Source: Streptomyces sp. TBY4 (GTDB lineage Bacteria > Actinomycetota > Actinomycetes > Streptomycetales > Streptomycetaceae). Taken from it: a stretch of 64,000 bases of DNA. Positions 53,698 through 62,588 of the stretch are shown here, piece by piece. The position numbers were made by a program, and so were the translations under genes. Position 1 is the first letter of the stretch. Every line of letters begins with the position of its first letter. The stretch lies in contig NZ_JANAVF010000008.1 in NCBI RefSeq assembly GCF_024213195.1, forward strand, positions 186,001 through 250,000, written 5' to 3'. The notes under the pieces were generated by a model. That model ran no database searches and had not been told where the DNA came from. It saw only the letters and a list, made by a program, of their open reading frames with translations.

Positions 53698-53898
53698 ATG
53701 GACCAGACGGAGCAGCACGCGACCGAATCCTCGTACTGCCCCGCCCCCGCGGCCCCGGCCGGGCGGGTGGCCGGGCCGCCCTTCGCGGACTGCGTGGAGT
53801 GCGGGAAGCCCACCGAGTACGGGGTCGCCACGCCCGGTGTGGTGCTGTGCCCGGTGTGCGAGTGGCAGGACGCGCAGCGTACGGCCTGCTCGGGCTGA
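53698..53898 (+). CDS. small zinc-ribbon protein
   Basis: A 66-residue protein with two CxxC knuckles, CVECGK (about 36-41) and CPVCEW (about 54-59), spaced like a treble-clef or zinc-ribbon fold. Function unknown; it could bind zinc and nucleic acid or protein. TAGGCT lies 7 bases before the ATG, indicating a leaderless transcript divergent from the PTH2-like gene. Confidence 0.72.
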   Translation: MDQTEQHATESSYCPAPAAPAGRVAGPPFADCVECGKPTEYGVATPGVVLCPVCEWQDAQRTACSG

Positions 53899-53932
53899 GC
53901 CTGCCGGGCCCGCAGGGTCCGCGGGGCCCGGG

Positions 53933-54862
53933 CTACTTTCCGATGAGGTCGGAGACCTTGACGAAGCGGTAGCCGCGCTTGCGCAGCTCCGGGACGATCT
54001 TCCGGATGGCCTCCTCGGTGACCGGGGCGGCGCTGCGCGTGCAGTGCATGACCACGACCGAGCCGGGCTTCACCCCGGCCAGGACCTGCGCGGCCACCGC
54101 GTCGGGATCCTTCGCGAAGGCGTCCCCGCTGACCACGTCCCACTGGACGGCCGTGACCTTGGACGTGGAGATGGCCCGCAGGGCCTGGTCGTCGTAGCAG
54201 CCGCCCGGGAAGCGGAAGTACGGGACGGTGTTGACCGCGCCCGCCTTGCGGAAGGCGTCGAAGGCCCGGTCCACATCGGCCCGGGCGGCGGCCTCGTCGA
54301 GGGTGGGGAGCCCGTAGCAGGGGGACTTGAAGGCGTGGTGGCTGTACGAGTGGTTCGCGATCTCGAAGTTCGGGTCGGTGCCGATGGACTTCGCCTGGTC
54401 CGGGTACTCCTCGGCCCAGCGGCCCGTCATGAAGACCGTCGAGGGCACCTTGAGGGTGCGCAGGGTGGAGATCAGCTGCGGGTTGTCGAAGCGCTCGCCG
54501 CCCGCCGCGCGCGGTCCCTGATCGGAGGTCATGTCGGCGTCGAAGGTCAGCGCCACCGTCTTGTCGGTCTGCTGCTTCGCGCGCTCGAAGACGGGGGTCA
54601 GGCCGTTCGGGCCGGGCGCCATCGTCGGCGCCCTGCCGGGGGCCCCGGGCTGCGGTTCGGCCGCCGGCGGACTGCTCTGGGAGCCGGCCGGCGGGGCCGC
54701 GGAGCCCGCGGTGGAAGGGGAGGCGGAGGGGGCCGCGGAGGCTCCCATCCGGGCCTGGCCGCCGGCGTCCGACGTACCGGTGCCGCCCCCGCACGCGGCG
54801 AGGGCGGCACTGAGAGCTGCTACGGCCGCGACGGCGGCCGTCCTGCGCACTGAGATGATCAC
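53933..54862 (-). CDS. polysaccharide deacetylase lipoprotein (NodB domain)
   Basis: A protein of about 309 residues: a lipoprotein signal (SAALAAC), a long Ala/Ser/Pro spacer (about 30-95) and a NodB carbohydrate esterase-4 domain with motif 1 TFDADM, motif 2 HSYSHH and motif 3 RFPGG. It should remove N-acetyl groups from cell-wall or exopolysaccharide. The GTG at 54862 is chosen; the start region is unusually AT-rich (TATATTTTGCGTATGTG) and may hold a promoter overlapping the 3' end of the upstream PPK2 gene. Confidence 0.85.
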   Translation of the reverse strand: MIISVRRTAAVAAVAALSAALAACGGGTGTSDAGGQARMGASAAPSASPSTAGSAAPPAGSQSSPPAAEPQPGAPGRAPTMAPGPNGLTPVFERAKQQTDKTVALTFDADMTSDQGPRAAGGERFDNPQLISTLRTLKVPSTVFMTGRWAEEYPDQAKSIGTDPNFEIANHSYSHHAFKSPCYGLPTLDEAAARADVDRAFDAFRKAGAVNTVPYFRFPGGCYDDQALRAISTSKVTAVQWDVVSGDAFAKDPDAVAAQVLAGVKPGSVVVMHCTRSAAPVTEEAIRKIVPELRKRGYRFVKVSDLIGK

Positions 54863-54879
54863 ATACGCAAAATATATGA

Positions 54880-56376
54880 TTATGTGGCGAGCAGGCGGGT
54901 GCGGCACTCCTCCACGTCGAAGTCACCCTTCGGGTACTGCGGCGCGATGCCCTCCAGATGCTCCAGCAGCAGTTTGCTGATCGCCCAGTTGCGGTACCAC
55001 TTGCGGTCCGAGGGGACCACGTACCAGGGCGCGACGTCCGTGGAGCAGCGCTCGAGCGCCAGCTCGTACGCCTGCTGGTACGCGGGCCACACTGAGCGCT
55101 CCTCGATGTCGCCGACGTTGAACTTCCAGTGCTTGTCCGGGTTGTCGAGCCGCTCCAGGAGCCGCTTGCGCTGCTCCTCGTAGCCGATGTGGAGGAAGAC
55201 CTTCACCACGGTGACGCCGTCGTCGGCGAGGGACTTCTCGAACCGGTTGATCTGCGCGTAGCGGCGGCCCAGCTGACTGCGCGGCACCAGGTCGCGGACG
55301 CGGGCGATGAGGACGTCCTCGTAGTGCGAACGGTCGAAGATGCCGATCTCGCCCGGCTGGGGGAGCGCCTTCATGACCCGCCAGAGGAAGGGGTGGTTCT
55401 GCTCCTCCGGGGTGGGCGCCTTGAAGGCCTTGATCCGGCAGCCGGAGGGGTTGAACAGGCCGATCACGTGCTTGACCGTGCCGCCCTTGCCGCTGGTGTC
55501 CATGCCCTGGAGCACCAGCAGGACCCGGCGGCGGTCGCCCGCGGTGCTGGCGGCGTAGAGCCGTTCCTGGAGGGAGCCGAGCCGTTCGGCCATGTGGGCC
55601 GTGGCCGCCACGCCGGCCGCCTTGTCGGCCGGACCGCCCGGGGTGGCCGCGGGATGGAAGGCTCCGAGATCGACGCGCTCGCCGGAGGGGACGCGGAGCA
55701 GGGGGCCCAGGGGGGTGTCGTACCCGTGGACGTGACCGTGGCTCCCGGACTTGCGGGCGCCGCCCCGGGAGCCCTTGGAGTTCTCGGCGGAGATGCGGAG
55801 CAGCTCGCGCAGGGAGAGGGGCTTGGACTTCACCTTCCCGCCTGCGGCGGGGGCCTCGGCCTTCTTCTCGCCCTTGGCGGGCGGGGCCGACTGCGCGGCC
55901 GCGTCGGGGCCGCCGCCCGGCTCCCCGGCCTGCGCCGCCTTGCCCGCCTTCGGCGTCGCCTCCCGGGCGCCCGGCTTCGAGGCCTTGGCCGGCTTCCCGG
56001 AGTCCGCCGCCTTGGAGGCCTTGGAGGCCTTGGCGGTGGTCCCCGCCTTGCCCGCCTTCGGCGACCCGGCGGCCTTCTCGGCCGTGGAAGCCTCGTCCGC
56101 CTTCGCACCCTTGGAGGCCTTGCCGGGCTTCTCCGTCTTCCCGACCTTGGGGGACTTCCCCGCCTTGGCGGCGTCGGCGGACTTGGCCGACTTCGCCGCC
56201 TCCGCGCCCTTGGGAGACTTCGAGGCCTTCGCGGCCCCCGCACCCTTGGCCGGGTTCCCGTCCTCCGTGCCCTTGGCGGCCTTGGTCGCCGCCGCGGGCT
56301 TGGTGCCCTTCCCGGACTTCGCCGTCTCCGTCGGCTCGGCCGAGCCCGTCGGCTTCCCGCTGTCCTTCTTGGCCAC
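54880..56376 (-). CDS. polyphosphate kinase 2 with a Lys/Ala-rich histone-H1-like N-terminal extension
   Basis: A 498-residue protein. The C-terminal ~270 residues are PPK2, which transfers phosphate between polyphosphate and nucleotides: Walker A GMDTSGKGGTVKHV (about 287-300), FDRSHYEDVLIARV and the lid segment. The first ~190 residues are a low-complexity tail of AKA, KAGK and KASK units, like the tails of histone H1 or actinobacterial HupS, probably binding DNA, RNA or polyphosphate. GTG start at 56376. Confidence 0.9.
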   Translation of the reverse strand: MAKKDSGKPTGSAEPTETAKSGKGTKPAAATKAAKGTEDGNPAKGAGAAKASKSPKGAEAAKSAKSADAAKAGKSPKVGKTEKPGKASKGAKADEASTAEKAAGSPKAGKAGTTAKASKASKAADSGKPAKASKPGAREATPKAGKAAQAGEPGGGPDAAAQSAPPAKGEKKAEAPAAGGKVKSKPLSLRELLRISAENSKGSRGGARKSGSHGHVHGYDTPLGPLLRVPSGERVDLGAFHPAATPGGPADKAAGVAATAHMAERLGSLQERLYAASTAGDRRRVLLVLQGMDTSGKGGTVKHVIGLFNPSGCRIKAFKAPTPEEQNHPFLWRVMKALPQPGEIGIFDRSHYEDVLIARVRDLVPRSQLGRRYAQINRFEKSLADDGVTVVKVFLHIGYEEQRKRLLERLDNPDKHWKFNVGDIEERSVWPAYQQAYELALERCSTDVAPWYVVPSDRKWYRNWAISKLLLEHLEGIAPQYPKGDFDVEECRTRLLAT

Positions 56377-56501
56377 CGCTACCTACCTCGATCCGTCGAC
56401 TCCCTACGATCCTCCACCACAACGCCGTGGGCCGCGACGTGACGAAAGACCAGGCGGGGCGGGCCGGAAGGCGGTGAGGGCGGGCCGTAAGACGGTACGG
56501 G

Positions 56502-57845
56502 TCACTGCCAAGGACCCGTCACCGCGAAGGTGGTGCCGGGGGCGTACGCGTTCACGTACATGGTCCGGGCGTCCGGGGAGAAGGTGACCCCGGCGAACTC
56601 GCTCCACTCCGGCGCCCCCGGCTTCCCGGTGTCGGCGGCGTTGCGGGCCATCGGGTAGACCTCGCCGCCGGGGGTCACGCCGAAGACGTACTGCGCGCCG
56701 CCGCCGTCCTCGCACACCATCAGTCCGCCGTCGGGGGCCAGGCAGATGTTGTCGGGGGAGTCGCCGGGCAGCTCGACGTCGGCGGAGGGGCCGAAGACCA
56801 CGTCCAGCCGGAGCCGCGCGCGCAGCGGGTCGTAGAACCACACCTGGCCGTGGTGGTCGGCGGGGGAGCCCTCGCGGGTGCGGGAGTAGCTGGAGACGAA
56901 GTGGACGCCGCCGTCGCCCCAGTAGCAGCCCTCCAGCTTCTGGGCGTGGGTGATCCCGCCGGGGCCGAAGTCCTGGAGCCGGATCGGGGTCCCGGACGCG
57001 GACGGGTCCGGTACGGGGACCCACTCCACCGGGAACTCGGCCCCGGGCTCGTCCACGACCGCCAGGTTCGCCAGTCCGGGGACCCGCAGGGCCTCCAGCT
57101 CGCCGCCCGCGCGCAGGGAGCCGAGGCCGCCGAGGGGGCGGGCCGGCAGGAACCGGTAGAAGAGCCCGAAGGGTTCGGTGAAGGCGTCCTCCGTCTCGTA
57201 GACCACACCGCGGTACGGGTCCACGGCGACGGCCTCGTGCGCGAAGCGGCCCATCGCGGTGAGCGGGACGGCGCCGGAGCGGAGGGGGTCGGCGGGGTCC
57301 ACCTCGAAGACGTAGCCGTGGTCGCGGGCGTAGCCGGCGGTGCCCGCCCGGTCCTCGGTCTCCTCGCAGGACAGCCAGGTGTTCCAGGGAGTACGGCCGC
57401 CCGCGCAGTTGACGGCGGTGCCGGCGAGGGCGACGCGCTCGGCGGTGACCCGGCCGTCCGGGTCCAGTTCGAGGAGGGTGCAGCCGCCGAGGGCCTCCGG
57501 GTCGTAGGTGAGTCCCTCCACGGGAGGGACCCGCCGGGAGGCGGTGGTGCGGTTCTCGTGGTTGCGCACCAGGCGGACGCGGCCCAGCCCGGCGTCGAAG
57601 GCGGCCATGCCGTCGAAGTTGCCCGGGACGGTGCCCTCGCCCGAGCGCAGGGGATCGCCGGCGCGCGAGAGGACGCGGTACGTGAACCCGGCGGGCAGGT
57701 CGAGCAGTCCGGCGGGGTCGGGCACGAGGGGGCCGTGGCCGCGGGCGGGCGCGGAGGCGGTGGCGGCGCCGGTGAACAGCGCGCCCAGGGCTCCGCCGAA
57801 GGAGACGGCCGCGGCCGCGATCAGACTGCGTCGGCTGAGGTTCAT
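56502..57845 (-). CDS. PhoX-like (DUF839) secreted protein
   Basis: A 447-residue protein with a Tat signal (SRRSLIAAAA at about 4-13) and a PhoX/DUF839 beta-propeller body (RLVRNHENRT; NCAGGRTPWNTWLSCEET at about 150-168; MVCEDGGG). PhoX proteins are Ca/Fe-dependent alkaline phosphatases; many DUF839 relatives are untested. ATG 57845 with GGAG 7 bases upstream is preferred to a TTG two codons earlier. Exported folded. Confidence 0.87.
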   Translation of the reverse strand: MNLSRRSLIAAAAVSFGGALGALFTGAATASAPARGHGPLVPDPAGLLDLPAGFTYRVLSRAGDPLRSGEGTVPGNFDGMAAFDAGLGRVRLVRNHENRTTASRRVPPVEGLTYDPEALGGCTLLELDPDGRVTAERVALAGTAVNCAGGRTPWNTWLSCEETEDRAGTAGYARDHGYVFEVDPADPLRSGAVPLTAMGRFAHEAVAVDPYRGVVYETEDAFTEPFGLFYRFLPARPLGGLGSLRAGGELEALRVPGLANLAVVDEPGAEFPVEWVPVPDPSASGTPIRLQDFGPGGITHAQKLEGCYWGDGGVHFVSSYSRTREGSPADHHGQVWFYDPLRARLRLDVVFGPSADVELPGDSPDNICLAPDGGLMVCEDGGGAQYVFGVTPGGEVYPMARNAADTGKPGAPEWSEFAGVTFSPDARTMYVNAYAPGTTFAVTGPWQ

Positions 57846-57918
57846 CGGCAACTCCGGGGCGGGGGCGGATATCGACGGGGCCGTGGTATCACGCCACCCC
57901 GTCGCCCTTGCCGCGCCG

Positions 57919-57957
57919 CGCGCAGGCGGGCTCCGCCGGGGGGAGTCCGCCTGCGCG
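57919..57957 (-). terminator. terminator after the OsmC gene
   Basis: A perfect 11-bp stem (CGCGCAGGCGG with CCGCCTGCGCG) and a 17-base GC-rich loop, about 100 bp past the OsmC stop. Confidence 0.75.
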
Positions 57958-57970
57958 GAGCCGTGCCCCT

Positions 57971-58036
57971 CCCCGCCCTTCCCCCGTTCCCCGGGGCTCC
58001 GCCCCGGACCCCGCGCCTCAAACGCCGGCGGGGCTG
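57971..58036. repeat. interspersed repeat, copy 3
   Basis: Contains the GGGGCTCCGCCCC hairpin and CGCCTCAAACGCCGGCGGGG. Same element as 42602-42672 and, inverted, 51837-51898. Confidence 0.85.
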
Positions 58037-58057
58037 GATCGGGGCGGAGCGCAGGCG

Positions 58058-58486
58058 CTAGGCCAGCTTCGCGCTGAGGGTGATGGTCGTACCCGTCAGG
58101 GCCTGGCTGACCGGGCAGTTCTGCTTGGCGTCCTCGGCCGCGGCGACGAACGCGTCGTTGTCCAGGCCCGGCACCTCGCCCTCGACGGTCAGGTGGATCC
58201 CGGTGATGCCCTTGCCCGGCACGAAGGTGACGGCGGCCGAGGTGGTCAGCTTGACCGGCGGGTTGCCGGCCTTCGCGAGACCGTTCGAGAAGGCCATGTT
58301 GAAGCAGCTCGAATGCGCGGCGGCGATGAGCTCCTCCGGGCTGGTCCGCCCGTTCGCCTCCTCGTCGGTCCGCGCGGGCCAGGAGACGGGGTAGCTGCCG
58401 AGGCCGGACGAGTCGAGCGTGACGACGCCCTTGCCTTCGAACAGGTCGCCTTCCCAGACGGCGTGTGCATTGCGGGTGGCAGCCAT
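58058..58486 (-). CDS. OsmC-family peroxiredoxin
   Basis: A 142-residue OsmC/Ohr-fold protein. The two redox cysteines are in HSSCFNMAFS (about 60) and KQNCPVSQA (about 124), so it should reduce organic or inorganic peroxides with thiol cofactors. GAAGGG precedes the ATG at 58486. It stands alone between a terminator/repeat and zapE. Confidence 0.93.
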   Translation of the reverse strand: MAATRNAHAVWEGDLFEGKGVVTLDSSGLGSYPVSWPARTDEEANGRTSPEELIAAAHSSCFNMAFSNGLAKAGNPPVKLTTSAAVTFVPGKGITGIHLTVEGEVPGLDNDAFVAAAEDAKQNCPVSQALTGTTITLSAKLA

Positions 58487-58547
58487 GGTGGATCCCTTCG
58501 CAGAAGTGGAAACGGCCGGTCCGCGGAACGGACCGGCGTCCCCAAAC

Positions 58548-59654
58548 CTACTGGGATACCAGGGGCTTCGCGTCGCGTGCCAGTGCGGTGAGCCGTGAGA
58601 TGGCCCGGAAGTACTTCTTGCGGTAGCCGCCGTTCAGCATCTCGTCACTGAACAGCCGGTCGAAGGGGGCGCCCGCCGCCACGACCGGGACCTCCCGGTC
58701 GTACAGCCGGTCGGCCAGGACCACCAGCCGCAGCGCCGTCGACTGGTCCGGGACCGGGCCGACATCGGTGAGGCAGACGGCGGATATCCCGTCGGTCAGG
58801 GCCCCGTACCGGCTGGGGTGGACCCGCGCCAGGTGCTCCAGCAGCCCGGGGAAGTCGTCGAGGCTCGCGCCCTCGGTGGCGTACGCGGCCTTCGCGACCT
58901 GCTCGTCGGAGAACGGCGCGGGAGCCTCGGGCAGGCCGCGGTGGCGGTAGTCCTGGCCGTCGATGCGCAGCGGACGGAAGTGCGCGGAGAGCCCCTGGAT
59001 CTCCCGCAGGAAGTCGGCGGCGGCGAAGCGGCCCTCACCGAGCTTGCCGGGCAGGGTGTTGGAGGTCGCGGCCAGTGCAACGCCCTGCTCGACCAGGCGG
59101 CTGAGCAGGGAGGAGACGAGGACGGTGTCGCCCGGGTCGTCGAGCTCGAACTCGTCGATGCACAGCAGGCGGTGCCCGCCGAGGGTCTGCACGGTCTGCT
59201 GGAAGCCGAGCGCGCCGACGAGGTTGGTCAGCTCCACGAAGGTGCCGAAGGCCTTCAGCGCCGGCTCGGCCGGGGTGGCGTGCCAGAGGGAGGCGAGCAG
59301 GTGGGTCTTGCCGACGCCGTAGCCGCCGTCGAGGTAGACCCCGCGCGGGCCGGCCGGGGCCGCCTTCGGGGCCCGCGAGAACCACCGCTTCTTGCCCGAG
59401 CCGCTCGCGTGCGCCCCGCCGAGGCCCGCGGCGAAACCGCTCAGCACGGTGACGGCCTCGGACTGGCTGGGCTCGCCCGGGTCCGGGTCGTAGGTGTCGA
59501 AGCGCACCGCGTCGAACCGGGGCGGCGGCACCATCTCGGCCACGAGCCGTTCGGCGGGCACCCGCGGCTCGCGGGCGCACAGGGACTGCGGTCCCGCGTC
59601 GGCTATCGGGGGCCGCCCGGAGGCTGACGCTGAGGGCGAGAGTGATGTTGACAC
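58548..59654 (-). CDS. zapE: cell division protein ZapE / AFG1-like ATPase
   Basis: A 368-residue AAA-type P-loop ATPase of the AFG1/ZapE family: Walker A GGYGVGKTH (about 110-118), Walker B LLCIDEFEL (about 165-173) and the C-terminal arginine-rich region. In E. coli ZapE acts at the division ring; function in actinobacteria is unknown. The GTG at 59654 fits a leaderless transcript with TAGAGT 8 bases upstream. It is divergent from the RibD-like gene across only 36 bp. Confidence 0.88.
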   Translation of the reverse strand: MSTSLSPSASASGRPPIADAGPQSLCAREPRVPAERLVAEMVPPPRFDAVRFDTYDPDPGEPSQSEAVTVLSGFAAGLGGAHASGSGKKRWFSRAPKAAPAGPRGVYLDGGYGVGKTHLLASLWHATPAEPALKAFGTFVELTNLVGALGFQQTVQTLGGHRLLCIDEFELDDPGDTVLVSSLLSRLVEQGVALAATSNTLPGKLGEGRFAAADFLREIQGLSAHFRPLRIDGQDYRHRGLPEAPAPFSDEQVAKAAYATEGASLDDFPGLLEHLARVHPSRYGALTDGISAVCLTDVGPVPDQSTALRLVVLADRLYDREVPVVAAGAPFDRLFSDEMLNGGYRKKYFRAISRLTALARDAKPLVSQ

Positions 59655-59690
59655 AGCTCTTAACTCTACGGGGCGTGGCACACTGCACCG

Positions 59691-60464
59691 ATGCGACGCC
59701 TGTTCCCTGTGACCGATCAGACATCAGCGGACCTGACCGACCGAGCATGGTCGCTGGACGAACTTGCCGAGGCGTACGAGTACCCCGATTGCGGCCCGGA
59801 CGGCCACTGGCTGCGGGCCAACATGGTCTCCTCCCTGGACGGCGCGGCCCAGCACGACGGGCGCTCCCAGCCCATCTCCAACGAGACCGACATGCGGATC
59901 TTCGGCACCCTGCGGGCCCTGGCCGATGTGGTGGTCGTCGGCGCGGAAACGGTTCGCCAGGAGGGCTACCGCCCGGCGCGGGCCCGGGAGGCCTTCGCCG
60001 CCCGCCGCGCGGCGGCGGGCCAGGGGCCCGCGGCCGTCATCGCCGTGGTCTCCGCGAGCCTGGACCTGGACTTCTCGCTGCCGCTGTTCACCTCCCCGCT
60101 GGTGCCCACCCTGCTGCTCACCGGCGCCGCCGCCCCCGCCGACCGGGTCGCCGAGGCCACCAAGGCCGGGACTCAGGTGGTGGTGGCCGGCGACGGGGCG
60201 GGCGTGGACCCGCTCCGCGCCGTACGGGAACTCGCGGACCGGGGGCTGCGCCGCCAGCTCACCGAGGGCGGGCCCCGGCTGCTGGGCCAGTTCGTGGCGG
60301 CGGACGCGCTGGACGAGCTGTGCCTGACGATCTCGCCCATGCTCACGGCGGGTGACGCCCAGCGGATCTCCGGCGGCCCCTCCGTCACGGTTCCGCACCG
60401 GCTCGCACCGGCCTGCCTGCTGGAAGAGGCCGGGTTCCTCTTCACGCGTTACCGTCGGATCTGA
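59691..60464 (+). CDS. RibD C-terminal-domain pyrimidine reductase
   Basis: A 257-residue stand-alone reductase of the RibD-C/dihydrofolate-reductase fold (LRANMVSSLDGAAQHDGRS at about 41-59; VVVGAETVRQEGYRP; LTEGGPRLLG). The family reduces the ribose of riboflavin-pathway pyrimidines, but many stand-alone copies have other substrates. No partner riboflavin genes are adjacent. A hairpin follows the stop. Confidence 0.88.
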   Translation: MRRLFPVTDQTSADLTDRAWSLDELAEAYEYPDCGPDGHWLRANMVSSLDGAAQHDGRSQPISNETDMRIFGTLRALADVVVVGAETVRQEGYRPARAREAFAARRAAAGQGPAAVIAVVSASLDLDFSLPLFTSPLVPTLLLTGAAAPADRVAEATKAGTQVVVAGDGAGVDPLRAVRELADRGLRRQLTEGGPRLLGQFVAADALDELCLTISPMLTAGDAQRISGGPSVTVPHRLAPACLLEEAGFLFTRYRRI

Positions 60465-60470
60465 AGAGAG

Positions 60471-60489
60471 GCGGAATTTGTCGTTCCGC
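60471..60489 (+). terminator. hairpin after the RibD-like gene
   Basis: GCGGAA (60471-60476) and TTCCGC (60484-60489) with a 7-base T-rich loop, six bases past the stop codon. Short stem; strength uncertain. Confidence 0.55.
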
Positions 60490-60611
60490 TTAGCTTCCGC
60501 TGGGCACATAACTGGGCAGGTATAACCGCACAGGCCCCGTGCGACAGCGGGGCAGGATGGTTTCCGCAGGGGCCGGCCGGCCGGCCTCGGCCCACGAAGG
60601 AGAGGGCGTCC

Positions 60612-61079
60612 GTGTTCACGAGCGTATTGATGATCGAGCAGCCGCTGACCCCCGTCGACGTGGACTTCGTCACGACCCTCCACGGAGACGAGCAGGTCTC
60701 CTTCATCGTCCTCATGCAGCCCCGCGGCGACCGGGACCGGCTGCTGCGCGCCATCGACGACGTAGCGCTCGGTGAGCTTCCCGAGGCCATTCGCGAGGGC
60801 GACGAACCCGAGGGCGAGGCCGCCCGCGGCCCGGCCGAACAGGCGATCGAGCACTCCCTCGCGTCGCTGCGGGCCAAGGGAGCCAAGGCCGTCGGGCAGA
60901 TCGTCGAGGAGCATCCCCTCGACAAGCTGAAGGCGGTGGTGGACGAGACCAACGCCGACGAGGTGATCGTGCTGACCGCCCCGCACTACGTCGAGGAGTT
61001 CTTCCACCGGGACTGGGCCTCGCGGGCGCGCCACAAGGTCGGCGTTCCGGTGCTCAAGCTCTTCGCCCACAAGGAATAG
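60612..61079 (+). CDS. conserved protein of unknown function (USP-like fold)
   Basis: A 155-residue cytoplasmic protein beginning MFTSVLMIEQPLTP, with an internal acidic loop (REGDEPEGE at about 62-70) and a C-terminal segment DEVIVLTAPHYVEEFFHRDW reminiscent of universal-stress or nucleotide-binding alpha/beta proteins. I do not recognise it. AAGGAGAGGG precedes the GTG start. murC starts 78 bp downstream on the same strand. Confidence 0.72.
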   Translation: MFTSVLMIEQPLTPVDVDFVTTLHGDEQVSFIVLMQPRGDRDRLLRAIDDVALGELPEAIREGDEPEGEAARGPAEQAIEHSLASLRAKGAKAVGQIVEEHPLDKLKAVVDETNADEVIVLTAPHYVEEFFHRDWASRARHKVGVPVLKLFAHKE

Positions 61080-61157
61080 GGTGGAGGCGGTCGGCTCGCG
61101 CATCCGCATCGCGCATCCGGCTGCCGTACGTACGCACTCGATCCTGGAGCTACCTGC

Positions 61158-62552
61158 ATGAAGCCCGGCCTGCCGACCGCCATGGAACGGCCCCACTTCA
61201 TCGGCATCGGCGGCGCCGGCATGTCCGGCATCGCGAAGATCCTGGCCCAGCGCGGCGCCCAGGTGGCCGGCAGCGACGCCCGTGACTCCGAGACCGCCCA
61301 GGCGCTGCGCGCCCACGGCGCCACGGTCCACATCGGGCACGCCGCCGGTCACCTCGCCGACGACGCCACCTGCGTGGTCGTCTCCAGCGCGATCCGCGCC
61401 GACAACCCGGAGCTGGCCCGTGCCGCCGAGCTCGGCATCCCCGTCGTGCACCGCTCCGACGCCCTGGCCGGGCTGATGGACGGCCTGCGGCCGATCGCCG
61501 TCGCCGGCACCCACGGCAAGACCACCACCACCTCGATGCTGGCCGTCTCCCTCTCGGCGCTGGGTCTGGACCCCTCGTACGCCATCGGCGGCGACCTGGA
61601 CGCCCCCGGCTCCAACGCCCACCACGGCGAGGGCGACATCTTCGTGGCCGAGGCGGACGAGAGCGACCGCAGCTTCCACAAGTACACGCCCGAGGTCGCC
61701 ATCGTCCTCAATGCGGAGCTCGACCACCACGCGAACTACGCGTCGATGGACGAGATCTACGAGTCCTTCGAGACCTTCGTCGGCAAGGTCGTCCCGAGCG
61801 GCACCATCGTCGTCTGCGCCGACCAGCCGGGTGCCGCGGAGCTCATCCGCCGCATCGGCGCCACGCCGGGTCCCCGGCTCGTCACCTACGGGGAGTCCGC
61901 AGGCGGAGACATCCGCATCACCAAGATCACCCCGCGCGGCATGACCAGCGAGGTCACCGTCGTCCTGGACGGCCGCCCGCTGACCTTCACCGTCTCCGTG
62001 CCCGGCCGCCACTACGCCCTCAACGCCGTCGCAGCCCTCGCGGCCGGCGTGGCCATGGGCATCCCCGCGCACAACCTGGCCTCCGCCCTCGGCAAGTACA
62101 CCGGGGTCAAGCGCCGCCTCCAGCTCAAGGGCGAGGCCGCCGGGGTCCAGGTCATCGACTCCTACGCGCACCACCCGACCGAGATGACCGCCGACCTGGA
62201 AGCCATCCGGGGTGCCGCAGGGGACTCCCGCATCCTGGTCGTCTTCCAGCCGCACCTCTTCTCCCGCACCCAGGAACTCGGCAAGGAGATGGGCCAGGCC
62301 CTCGCCCTCGCCGACGCCTCCGTCGTCCTCGACATCTACCCCGCCCGCGAGGACCCGGTCCCCGGGATCACCAGCGAGATCATCATCGACGCGGCGCGCG
62401 CCGCCGGGGCCGACGTCACGCCCGAGCACTCCAAGGAAGCCGTCGCCGACGTCATCGCGGGAATGGCCAAGCCCGGCGATCTCGTTCTCACCATGGGTGC
62501 GGGCGATGTCACGGACCTGGGGCCGGCCATCCTGGCCCGTCTGTCGAACTGA
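61158..62552 (+). CDS. murC: UDP-N-acetylmuramate-L-alanine ligase
   Basis: A 464-residue Mur ligase adding L-Ala to UDP-MurNAc, the first peptide step of peptidoglycan synthesis. The N-terminal Rossmann motif HFIGIGGAGMSG (about 12-23), the ATP loop GTHGKTTTT (about 117-125), EADESDRS and the C-terminal domain are intact. It lies apart from the main division/cell-wall cluster, as is usual in streptomycetes. Confidence 0.96.
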   Translation: MKPGLPTAMERPHFIGIGGAGMSGIAKILAQRGAQVAGSDARDSETAQALRAHGATVHIGHAAGHLADDATCVVVSSAIRADNPELARAAELGIPVVHRSDALAGLMDGLRPIAVAGTHGKTTTTSMLAVSLSALGLDPSYAIGGDLDAPGSNAHHGEGDIFVAEADESDRSFHKYTPEVAIVLNAELDHHANYASMDEIYESFETFVGKVVPSGTIVVCADQPGAAELIRRIGATPGPRLVTYGESAGGDIRITKITPRGMTSEVTVVLDGRPLTFTVSVPGRHYALNAVAALAAGVAMGIPAHNLASALGKYTGVKRRLQLKGEAAGVQVIDSYAHHPTEMTADLEAIRGAAGDSRILVVFQPHLFSRTQELGKEMGQALALADASVVLDIYPAREDPVPGITSEIIIDAARAAGADVTPEHSKEAVADVIAGMAKPGDLVLTMGAGDVTDLGPAILARLSN

Positions 62553-62588
62553 CGGCTCTGGGAAGAGCGGAAAAGCGGGAGAGTGGTC

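Noticed and set aside
60575..60592. GGCC-rich run before the USP-like gene
   Set aside because: Simple GC-rich sequence with no defined stem and loop.
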